A DNA stretch of 10,142 nucleotides, taken from assembly GCA_030590765.1 (NCBI GenBank), contig JAUVCP010000046.1, positions 1-10,142 on the forward strand, given 5' to 3'. The DNA comes from Flavobacteriaceae bacterium (GTDB taxonomy: Bacteria > Bacteroidota > Bacteroidia > Flavobacteriales > Flavobacteriaceae). A program made the position numbers and the translations under genes. Below the pieces are notes generated by a model, which ran no database searches, had not been told where the DNA came from, and was given only the letters and a program-made list of their open reading frames with translations. This document shows, piece after piece, positions 1-6,357 of this stretch (within the stretch, counting starts at the first letter, position 1; every line of letters starts with the position of its first letter).

Positions 1-418
1 CGGGATAATTATGGGTTAAAGCAAATAATAATCCTGTAGATTTTACAATTTTCTCTAGTTCTAATGCCTCTTCTAAAGTTAAGGTCATGGGTTTATCGCA
101 AACAACATGAAAACCATTTTCAAGAGCCATTTTTGCAGGGGCAAAATGAAGGTGATTTGGTGTTACGATAGCAACAAAATCCATGCGTTTATTTTTGGGT
201 AACTTTTTTTCGGAAAGAATCATCTCTTCAAAAGTTCCATAACATCTATCATCAGGCAATAATAGACCTTTTCCTGATTTTTTAGATCTTTCGGCTGTGC
301 TGCTAAATGCTCCACAAACCAATTCTATCATACCATCAAGAGCCGCTGCTTTACGGTGAACATCACCAATAAAAGAATCTATTCCTCCACCGATCATTCC
401 CATTCTCAGTTTTCTCAT
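1..418 (-). CDS. Gfo/Idh/MocA family oxidoreductase, 3' end beyond the window
   Basis: Reading down from the ATG at 418-416, an open frame of 139 codons runs off the window edge, so only the N-terminal NAD(P)-binding half is seen. Residues 9-12 (IGGG) form the Rossmann glycine turn, VTPNHLH lies near residues 85-91, and DKPMT near 108-112 is the family's E/DKP motif, with Lys109 the expected catalytic lysine. The family oxidises or reduces sugars and related hydroxyl compounds with NAD(P). There is no signal peptide, so it is probably cytoplasmic, unlike the other minus-strand enzymes. A second in-frame ATG at 424-422 would add two residues, and neither start has a clear ribosome-binding site. 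The gene follows the DUF1080 lipoprotein by about 95 bases containing a terminator-like hairpin. By context it may reduce a 3-keto sugar to the parent sugar, or form the 3-keto sugar; substrate and direction are inferred. Confidence 0.9.
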   Translation of the reverse strand, partial: MRKLRMGMIGGGIDSFIGDVHRKAAALDGMIELVCGAFSSTAERSKKSGKGLLLPDDRCYGTFEEMILSEKKLPKNKRMDFVAIVTPNHLHFAPAKMALENGFHVVCDKPMTLTLEEALELEKIVKSTGLLFALTHNYP

Positions 419-432
419 AATCATGTCATATT

Positions 433-490
433 AAAAAACCTGCCCTACTTTTACTTGATCTATAACAAGCTATAAAGCATGGCAGGTTTT
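433..490 (-). terminator. terminator-like inverted repeat between DUF1080 and Gfo/Idh/MocA genes
   Basis: AAAACCTGCC (435-444) and GGCAGGTTTT (481-490) are perfect 10-base inverted repeats with a 36-base spacer. In the minus-strand transcript the second arm ends in six Us (GGCAGGUUUUUUAA), as in an intrinsic terminator; the plus-strand version has a shorter U run. The spacer could hold a small inner stem, CTTG (454-457) with CAAG (466-469). The structure follows the DUF1080 stop and ends only about 8 bases before the possible start of the next gene at 424. It may terminate, attenuate or stabilise RNA ends. The long loop makes simple termination less certain. Confidence 0.5.
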
Positions 491-515
491 ACTATAAATT
501 AAAATTACTTTAATA

Positions 516-1313
516 CTAAAGTTCTTTTATTTTGATATTTCTATACCAAACATCGTCTCCATGATCCTGGAGTCCGATATAACCCTTTGAAGCAACATCT
601 GCCCAATCCTTATTCAACTTAGGAAATTTACTTTTTGCAACCATTTCATTCCATTCTGGTGTCCATAAATGATACTCAAGAACTGTTACTCCATTCTGTT
701 TATGAACTACCGTTCCTTTATAAACAATAATTTCAATTTTATTCCATTCACCTACTGGCTTAGCATTTTGAGGTTTTGCCGGAATAAGATCATACAGTGA
801 ACCTGCCTGACGATTACCATCTTTACCCAATTTAGCATCTGGATGTTTTTCATTATCCAGCACCTGCATTTCTGGAGCAGTTTTCCAGATATAATCCAAT
901 TTCTCTTCTCCCAAATAAAAAATTCCTGAATTACCACCTTCTGAAATTTTCCATTCCAGACTAAATTCAAAGTTCTGAAATTCTTTGTCATAAATTATAT
1001 CACCACCTTCTTTACTTCCAGCTTCTCCTCTTCCAGATCCAAGACATTGGATAGTTCCATTTTCTACAACCCAGCCATTAGGGAAATGATCTCTTTTATA
1101 TCCTCTCCAGCCCTTTGATGTTTTTCCATCAAACATCAATTGCCATCCATCTTTTTTTTCGGCTTCAGATAAGGTATTTACAGAAGTCTCTGTTTTGGTT
1201 ACAACCTCCTTTTTAACTACAACCTCTTCTTTAACGACTTCTTTTTGCTTTGTATTGCACCCAATTACCATAGATAACAACAACAACCCACTTAATATTA
1301 ATTTTATTTTCAT
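516..1313 (-). CDS. DUF1080 lipoprotein (3-keto-disaccharide hydrolase family)
   Basis: This 265-residue protein starts with a lipoprotein signal: a hydrophobic stretch at residues 4-18 and the lipobox VIGC with Cys19 as lipidated residue. A charged K/E/V linker follows (about 22-43). A single DUF1080 domain (PF06439 type, concanavalin-like sandwich) fills 55-265, with FDGKTSKGW (61-69), GNSGI (127-131), APEMQVLDN (146-154) and the closing strand around GYIGLQDHGDD (244-254). The family includes enzymes that cleave 3-keto-glycosides, and many members are unstudied, so substrate and exact chemistry are inferred. It should sit anchored in the envelope, facing the periplasm or the cell surface. 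It lies 40 bases after the Tat-exported Gfo/Idh/MocA gene and reads the same way, so it is probably in the same operon. The start was chosen because it gives a complete signal peptide; the leader is A/T-rich without a Shine-Dalgarno site. Confidence 0.9.
   Translation of the reverse strand: MKIKLILSGLLLLSMVIGCNTKQKEVVKEEVVVKKEVVTKTETSVNTLSEAEKKDGWQLMFDGKTSKGWRGYKRDHFPNGWVVENGTIQCLGSGRGEAGSKEGGDIIYDKEFQNFEFSLEWKISEGGNSGIFYLGEEKLDYIWKTAPEMQVLDNEKHPDAKLGKDGNRQAGSLYDLIPAKPQNAKPVGEWNKIEIIVYKGTVVHKQNGVTVLEYHLWTPEWNEMVAKSKFPKLNKDWADVASKGYIGLQDHGDDVWYRNIKIKEL
1200..1235 (-). repeat. 18-base imperfect tandem duplication encoding a charged linker
   Basis: Two adjacent 18-base units with few mismatches encode the hexapeptides VKEEVV (residues 27-32) and VKKEVV (33-38), just behind the lipid-attachment cysteine of the DUF1080 lipoprotein. 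A further partial unit (KEV) precedes them. The repeat probably lengthens a flexible tether between membrane anchor and domain, and its copy number may differ between strains. Confidence 0.7.
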
Positions 1314-1353
1314 TTATTTATTTATTTTTAATTGTTTTATTATTCTGTTTTAA

Positions 1354-2841
1354 CTATTTAGGCATATCAGGTAATTTCCAACCATCTCTATAATTATGCT
1401 TGATCAATTCTTCTGCGAAAGCATTTGCACTTATAGGATCTGTCCATTCTTTGTTAAAAGTTGGATGACCATCATGAATTTTAAAATTATCTTTAGTAAT
1501 AATCTTAATTTCTTCATTATCATTGATGTTTGTAAACTTCATGTTTTTACCATCCCATTTTAATTCTTTATTCAAGGTTTGTAAGCGAACAGCTAATACT
1601 CCCATTACTACCATTTCATTAAACGGACCAGCTTCACTAAAAGAAGAAGAAGTTTCTAAACGATTTTTTGAACTTTCTTTACTTGCTCTTACCCAATCCA
1701 TTTCGTGTGATTCTTTAATTCTTCGTCTTAATTTAGGTGCATCTGGTTTTCTTCCTGACAATAACCAAGGGTCTTTACCATAACATCCACAAATCAATTT
1801 ATCTTTTGTTCCATGAAAAATTACTCCACCACCAGAATTGTTCATACTTTTACCATCAGGCCATCCTGCAGGTTTATCTGGTTGTAAACCACCATCATAC
1901 CAAGTTACATCCACTTCTGGTAAGTTTATTTTCATCTTACTACTTGCCTTACGCTTAGGGAATTTAAGCGTAACTTTTTCAGCATTTGGAGGAGAATCAG
2001 ATAATAACAATGTAGAACTTCCTTGTGCTTTTGTTGGATATCCCAATTCAAGACCAACAAATACCGGATGCAAGATATGACATGCCATATCGCCTAAAGC
2101 GCCAGTTCCAAAATCCCACCAGCCTCTCCAGTTCCAAGGTGTATAAATGGCATTATATGGACGTGATTTTGCAGGTCCGATAAACAGATCCCAGTCTAAG
2201 GTTCCCGGTGCATTCATAGCATCTGGTGTAGACAATCCCTGTGGCCAGATAGGCCTGTCTGTAAAGGCTTCCACTTTGGTTACTTCTCCAATTTCATTGT
2301 TAGCCAACCACTCTGTGACCAAATTAACACCTTCTCCCGAAGCCCCCTGATTACCCATCTGAGTTGCAACTTTATGTTTTTCGGTAAGATTTGTTAAAAG
2401 TCGAGATTCATATACTGTATGTGTTAATGGTTTTTGTACATAAACATGTTTACCCATTTCTATTGCCTGAGCAGCAACAATTGCATGTGTATGATCAGCA
2501 GTTGCAACAACTACCCCATCAATGGATTTACCCATTTCTTCATACATTTTTCTAAAATCTTTGTATTTTTTTGCTTTTGGATAGTGTTTAAAAACCCTGT
2601 CTGCATATTTCCAGTCTACATCACAAAGCCCAATTATATTCTCAGATTCCATCTTTTTAAGGTTAGAAAAACCCATACCTCCAACACCAACTCCTACAAT
2701 GTTTAATTTATCACTTGGTGCCTTATGGCCTAATCCGGCCACTGCAAATGAAGGTACAATGGAAAATCCGGCTGTTGCCGCTAATGATTTTGATACAAAA
2801 CTTCGTCGCGACATGGAATTTTGTTTTTTGCTTCTACTCAT
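1354..2841 (-). CDS. Tat-exported Gfo/Idh/MocA family oxidoreductase
   Basis: The 495-residue product begins with a twin-arginine signal: RRSFV at 12-16, then a weakly hydrophobic alanine-rich stretch to about residue 36. The Rossmann domain follows, with GVGVGGMG at 50-57 and VATADHTHA at about 112-120. The family's EKP motif reads QKP at 136-138, so the key Lys137 is kept. The second domain contains a GDMACHILH stretch (250-258) with Asp251, His255 and His258, matching the usual DxxxH active-site pattern. Tat export suggests folding in the cytoplasm around tightly bound NAD(P), as is known for the exported glucose-fructose oxidoreductase of Zymomonas. It therefore probably acts as a periplasmic sugar dehydrogenase, possibly forming or reducing a 3-keto-glycoside (inferred from neighbours). 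Met10 (2814-2812) is an alternative start that keeps the twin arginines. The gene lies 48 bases after the TIM-barrel gene and 40 before the DUF1080 gene. Confidence 0.92.
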   Translation of the reverse strand: MSRSKKQNSMSRRSFVSKSLAATAGFSIVPSFAVAGLGHKAPSDKLNIVGVGVGGMGFSNLKKMESENIIGLCDVDWKYADRVFKHYPKAKKYKDFRKMYEEMGKSIDGVVVATADHTHAIVAAQAIEMGKHVYVQKPLTHTVYESRLLTNLTEKHKVATQMGNQGASGEGVNLVTEWLANNEIGEVTKVEAFTDRPIWPQGLSTPDAMNAPGTLDWDLFIGPAKSRPYNAIYTPWNWRGWWDFGTGALGDMACHILHPVFVGLELGYPTKAQGSSTLLLSDSPPNAEKVTLKFPKRKASSKMKINLPEVDVTWYDGGLQPDKPAGWPDGKSMNNSGGGVIFHGTKDKLICGCYGKDPWLLSGRKPDAPKLRRRIKESHEMDWVRASKESSKNRLETSSSFSEAGPFNEMVVMGVLAVRLQTLNKELKWDGKNMKFTNINDNEEIKIITKDNFKIHDGHPTFNKEWTDPISANAFAEELIKHNYRDGWKLPDMPK

Positions 2842-2889
2842 AATTTTAAATTGATATTTATTAATTAAATTTTAATACAAACAATCTGC

Positions 2890-3843
2890 TTAAGATAATT
2901 GTTTTCCTACCTTAATTAAAAGATCTCTTGTTTGTTTGATCCCCTTCTCCTCTAATGAACTAATTCCTTCAAACTCAACACCAACAAAGCCTTTATAACC
3001 AACTTCTTTCACCATTTTCATGATTCGGTAATAATCTATATTCTTTTCATTTCCTTCCGCATCGAAAAAATTTGATTTTGCACTTACAGCTTTGGCATAA
3101 ACCAGCAATTGCTCCATTCCTTTATAACGATCGTATTCATTAATACATTTGTCTTCTTTTCTTTCAATGCAAAAATTTCCAAAATCAGGCAATGTTCCTG
3201 TATTCTTATTACTTACCTGCGAAAAAACCTTTGTCATCCAATCTCCATCAGATGAGAATCCTCCATGGTTTTCAACAAGAATATTAATATTAGATCCTTT
3301 AGCAAAATCAGACAATCTGTTTAAAGAATCGATACTTGTTTTCATCGCCTCCATCTTATTTTTTCCACCTCTTAAATTTACTCGAATAGCGTGACAACCT
3401 AAGAAATGAGCAGCTTCTACCCACTTATAATGATTCTCAATGCCCTTTAATCTTTTTTTTGTATCTGTTTCTCCAAGATTACCCTCTCCATCTATCATGA
3501 TAAGAACATTTTCCAAGCCCTCTGAAGCGGCTCTGGAATTCATTTCCTTTAAATATAGATTATCCTTTGCCTTATCTTTAAAAAAACTATTTACATATTC
3601 CAATCCTTCAAAACCAAAACTCCTTGCTTTTGCTGCAAAATCTAAATTGGTCATCCTCTTTTCAAACAAAGCATTATGTAGTGACCATTCAGCCAAAGAA
3701 AGTTTAAAAAATAATTTATTGGCTTCTTTGATTTCAAATTCTTTTTTAGTTTGGGAAAAAATATGATCCAAGCCATAAATACTTGCAGCCGACAATGCCA
3801 ATCCAGATTTTGATATTTTAGAAATAAAATTTCTTCTTTTCAT
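2890..3843 (-). CDS. secreted sugar isomerase/epimerase-like TIM-barrel protein
   Basis: This 317-residue protein belongs to the AP endonuclease 2-like / xylose isomerase-like TIM-barrel superfamily. A signal with twin arginines (MKRRNFISK) followed by a mildly hydrophobic segment (about 13-24) points to Tat export. Barrel motifs include SLAEWSLH (49-56), FGFEGLEY (77-83), LVENHGG (189-195), LPDFGNF (218-224) and VGVEFEG (287-293). Glu191, Asp220 and Glu290 are plausible metal ligands by analogy with the family. Members isomerise or epimerise sugars, and some act as lyases or hydratases on 3-keto-glycosides or the derived glycals. The neighbours favour the latter role, but this is inference. 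It is the first gene of the minus-strand cluster, diverging from the GMC dehydrogenase, so its promoter must lie in 3844-4066. An AAAGG directly abuts the start codon, too close for a normal ribosome-binding site. Confidence 0.85.
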   Translation of the reverse strand: MKRRNFISKISKSGLALSAASIYGLDHIFSQTKKEFEIKEANKLFFKLSLAEWSLHNALFEKRMTNLDFAAKARSFGFEGLEYVNSFFKDKAKDNLYLKEMNSRAASEGLENVLIMIDGEGNLGETDTKKRLKGIENHYKWVEAAHFLGCHAIRVNLRGGKNKMEAMKTSIDSLNRLSDFAKGSNINILVENHGGFSSDGDWMTKVFSQVSNKNTGTLPDFGNFCIERKEDKCINEYDRYKGMEQLLVYAKAVSAKSNFFDAEGNEKNIDYYRIMKMVKEVGYKGFVGVEFEGISSLEEKGIKQTRDLLIKVGKQLS

Positions 3844-3994
3844 CCTTTATGGTTTCAAATTAAGTCCCGTAAAAATAACAAATCAATTAATAATAATCGG
3901 ATTTTTCTAAATTAATTCTGTAATAGCATAAAATTTCTAATACATTTTGTTAAAAAATGAATAATAAACTATTTAATTGCACCTATATATATAT

Positions 3995-4018
3995 ATGTAA
4001 GATTTCAATTTCTTACAT
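3995..4018. promoter_or_regulatory. candidate operator: 8-base dyad overlapping the -7 element
   Basis: ATGTAAGA (3995-4002) and TCTTACAT (4011-4018) are exact reverse complements separated by eight bases (TTTCAATT). The right arm overlaps the first five bases of the candidate -7 element at 4014-4021, so a protein bound here would block RNA polymerase on the GMC operon. The symmetry and placement are seen directly; the bound protein is unknown and no regulator gene is in the window. Confidence 0.5.
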
Positions 4019-4021
4019 TTG
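4014..4021 (+). promoter_or_regulatory. candidate Bacteroidota -7 element for the GMC operon
   Basis: TACATTTG matches the Bacteroidota consensus TAnnTTTG exactly and would start transcription near 4027, leaving a leader of about 40 bases before the ATG at 4067. No TTG or TTTG is found at the usual distance upstream; the nearest TTG (3977-3979) is 34 bases away. Promoter strength may therefore be low or dependent on an activator. Confidence 0.5.
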
Positions 4022-4066
4022 GAATGAATTATCAAATGCTTTACTTAAAATTTATTGATTTTTTAT

Positions 4067-5761
4067 ATGAGTAATAGAAATGTTTATGATGCAATTGTAA
4101 TTGGAACCGGAATAACCGGCGGGTGGGCAGCAAAAGAACTTTGTGAAAAAGGTTTAAAAACTCTTGTTTTAGAAAGAGGAAGAATGGTTGAACACCTTAA
4201 AGATTATCCAACTATGTTCTTAGATCCATGGGATTTTAACTATAAAGGAAAACAAACCAGAGAAGAAGCAGCACGACAAAAAAAACAAGCCAGAACAGGT
4301 TATGTTACCAATAAAGTATCCAGTCACTTTTTTGTTGATGATATCAAGCATCCTTATAATGAAGTTAAACGATTTGACTGGATCAGAGGATATCAGGTAG
4401 GAGGACGATCCTTAACCTGGGGTAGACAAAGTTACCGATTAAGTGATCTGGATTTTAATGCCAATAAAAAAGATGGTATTGCAATTGACTGGCCTATAAG
4501 ATACAAAGACCTTTCACCCTGGTATGATTATGTTGAAAAATATATTGGCGTAAGTGGAGAAAAACTAGGTTTAGCTCATTTACCTGATGGTATTTTTGAA
4601 CCACCAATGGAACTGACTTGCGTAGAAGAGCATTTAAAAGAAAACATCGCTAAGAATTATAAAGATAGAGTTCTAACAATTGGAAGAACAGCACATATAA
4701 CAAGTGATAAAGAGTATCCGGGAAGAAGTAAGTGTCAAAACAGAGACAGGTGTATGAGAGGTTGTCCGTTTGGCGGGTATTTTAGCAGTAATTCATCAAC
4801 ACTACCGGCTGCTCAAAAAACCGGGAATATGACATTAAGACCAAATTCTATTGTACATGAAATAATTTATGATGATCAATTAAAAATTGCTACTGGTGTA
4901 AAAGTAATTGATGCTAATACCAAAGAAAAAATGATCTTTAATGCTAAAATTATTTTTGCTTGTGCCTCAACAATTCCTACAGCCTCCATATTGATGCAAT
5001 CAAAATCTAAAAGATTCCCCAATGGATTGGGAAATGATTCTGGAGAACTTGGACATAATTTAATGGATCATCATCTTGATGCAGGAGCTTATGCAAAATT
5101 TGATGGTTTTGAAGATAAATATTACAAAGGAAGAAGACCAAATGGATTTTATATACCTAGGTTTAGAAACTTAGAAGAAAAAAACACAAAGAAAGATTTT
5201 TTAAGAGGATATGGTTATCAAGGCGGAGCAAAAAGAGGTGATTATTCAGAACTAATTGACGAAGAAGGATTTGGAAAAGGTTTAACCAAAAAAATATTAA
5301 AACCTGGTGGCTGGAGAATTGCATTGGGAGGTTTTGGAGAATGTTTACCTTATCATGAAAATAAAATGATGCTTGATTATAAGAAATTGGATGAATGGGG
5401 GTTACCAACAATAACTTTTGACGCTGAATGGAAAGAAAATGAATTAAAAATGCGCAAAGATATGATTCAACAAGCCATAGAAATGTTAGAAAATGCAGGG
5501 TTTAAAGATATTCAGCCAATGGATAATATTGCTGCTCCCGGTATTGGTATTCATGAAATGGGAACAGCAAGAATGGGTAATGATCCAAAAACTTCAATTC
5601 TAAATGCTAATAATCAAGTGCATGGAGTATCCAATGTTTATGTAACTGATGGGGCCTGTATGACATCTGCAGGTTGTCAAAATCCCTCTTTAACCTATAT
5701 GGCTTTAACTGTAAGAGCTGTAGATCACGCTGTTAAGCAATTCAAAAAAATGAATACTTAA
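4067..5761 (+). CDS. GMC-family FAD-dependent sugar dehydrogenase, catalytic subunit
   Basis: The 564-residue product has the FAD-binding loop GTGITGG at 13-19 and the LERGR strand end at 35-39. A GGRSLTWGR stretch typical of the GMC family follows, as does the C-terminal half with His496 (in HEMGTARMG) and Asn539 (in CQNPSLT), the usual catalytic His/Asn pair. Cys223, Cys229 and Cys233 (CX5CX3C) fit the 3Fe-4S site of membrane-linked FAD dehydrogenases such as glucose, fructose, gluconate and glucoside 3-dehydrogenases. Those enzymes oxidise a sugar and pass electrons to a cytochrome c. The next gene, four bases on, encodes the matching small subunit. This subunit has no export signal of its own and is probably carried through the Tat pathway by its partner. 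A glucoside 3-dehydrogenase role is favoured by the DUF1080 neighbours but not proven. ATG 4067 is preferred; an in-frame TTG at 4055 would add four residues. Confidence 0.93.
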   Translation: MSNRNVYDAIVIGTGITGGWAAKELCEKGLKTLVLERGRMVEHLKDYPTMFLDPWDFNYKGKQTREEAARQKKQARTGYVTNKVSSHFFVDDIKHPYNEVKRFDWIRGYQVGGRSLTWGRQSYRLSDLDFNANKKDGIAIDWPIRYKDLSPWYDYVEKYIGVSGEKLGLAHLPDGIFEPPMELTCVEEHLKENIAKNYKDRVLTIGRTAHITSDKEYPGRSKCQNRDRCMRGCPFGGYFSSNSSTLPAAQKTGNMTLRPNSIVHEIIYDDQLKIATGVKVIDANTKEKMIFNAKIIFACASTIPTASILMQSKSKRFPNGLGNDSGELGHNLMDHHLDAGAYAKFDGFEDKYYKGRRPNGFYIPRFRNLEEKNTKKDFLRGYGYQGGAKRGDYSELIDEEGFGKGLTKKILKPGGWRIALGGFGECLPYHENKMMLDYKKLDEWGLPTITFDAEWKENELKMRKDMIQQAIEMLENAGFKDIQPMDNIAAPGIGIHEMGTARMGNDPKTSILNANNQVHGVSNVYVTDGACMTSAGCQNPSLTYMALTVRAVDHAVKQFKKMNT

Positions 5762-5765
5762 AATT

Positions 5766-6344
5766 ATGGATAGAAGAAAAGCATTAAAAGGTTTGGGTTT
5801 GTCATTAGGATATGTTGTTGCAACTCCTTCCGTAATTAGCATCTTGCAAAGTTGTAAAAATGATCCTCAAATTTCTTGGACACCCCAATTCTTTTCGTCA
5901 AATGAAAGTTTTGTATTAGAAAAACTGATCGGTCTAATTTTACCAAAAACAAATGATCTACCTAGTGCATTAGATGTTAACATTCCCCAATTTATTGACG
6001 CTTATGTTAATGAAGTTTCAAGTAAGGCAGAACAGGAAAAATTAAAAAAAGGTATAGCTACAATTTCAGAATCATTAAGTAAATCACCCAATATTGAAGC
6101 TTTTAAATCTTTACTTACAAAATATTTAAAAGCAGATCAAAAGGATAAAGAAGCTTTCTCTGAGAATGAAGATGAAACTTTGGTATTGGAAACATTAACC
6201 AATTTAAGAACCATGACTATCTGGGCTTATAAAACTAGCGAAAAAGCAGGTGAGGAGATATTAGCATACGACCCAATTCCAGGTGATTTTCTTGGATGTA
6301 TATCATTAGAAGAAACCACCAAAGGAAAAGCCTGGTCATTATAA
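5766..6344 (+). CDS. small subunit of GMC dehydrogenase (gluconate 2-dehydrogenase subunit 3 family)
   Basis: This 192-residue protein opens with a twin-arginine signal (MDRRKALKGLG) and a hydrophobic core to about residue 28, ending near a cysteine (SCK). The mature part has the family's early block LIGLILPKTNDLPSA and the closing block YDPIPGDFLGCISLEE with a terminal aromatic region (KAWSL). In characterised complexes this subunit binds the catalytic flavoprotein, supplies its Tat signal and helps deliver it folded to the periplasm. It starts four bases after the GMC gene, so the two are almost surely co-translated and form one complex. No multihaem cytochrome c, the third subunit of many such complexes, is nearby. 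Cys30 raises the possibility of a lipoprotein, but the preceding residues LQS fit a lipobox only loosely. Confidence 0.87.
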   Translation: MDRRKALKGLGLSLGYVVATPSVISILQSCKNDPQISWTPQFFSSNESFVLEKLIGLILPKTNDLPSALDVNIPQFIDAYVNEVSSKAEQEKLKKGIATISESLSKSPNIEAFKSLLTKYLKADQKDKEAFSENEDETLVLETLTNLRTMTIWAYKTSEKAGEEILAYDPIPGDFLGCISLEETTKGKAWSL

Positions 6345-6357
6345 ATGATTAAAAATT

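Larger units (their letters stand above)
3844..4066. promoter_or_regulatory. divergent intergenic control region
   Basis: These 223 bases separate two gene clusters read in opposite directions. The plus-strand side has a perfect TAnnTTTG element (4014-4021), a dyad overlapping it (3995-4018) and an alternating TA tract (3984-3996). For the minus strand I found no perfect TAnnTTTG. The closest is TTAATTTG (3863-3856) with a TTG 20 bases upstream (3886-3884), which would leave a leader of only a few bases, so I do not call it. No open frame of note lies here. Confidence 0.75.

Noticed and set aside
1523..2706. Several plus-strand open frames opposite the Tat-exported oxidoreductase gene
   Set aside because: They are antisense to a well-supported gene, overlap one another, and show no family motifs.
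3149..3766. Two plus-strand open frames opposite the TIM-barrel gene
   Set aside because: They are antisense to a gene with clear barrel motifs and a signal peptide; their low-complexity products match nothing I recognise.
3856..3886. Minus-strand promoter TTG-N20-TTAATTTG for the TIM-barrel gene
   Set aside because: The -7 element has one mismatch, and the implied start of transcription leaves only a few bases before the start codon.
4055..4066. Upstream TTG start extending the GMC protein by four residues
   Set aside because: The ATG at 4067 gives the usual short lead into the FAD loop, and the extra residues MIFY add nothing recognisable.
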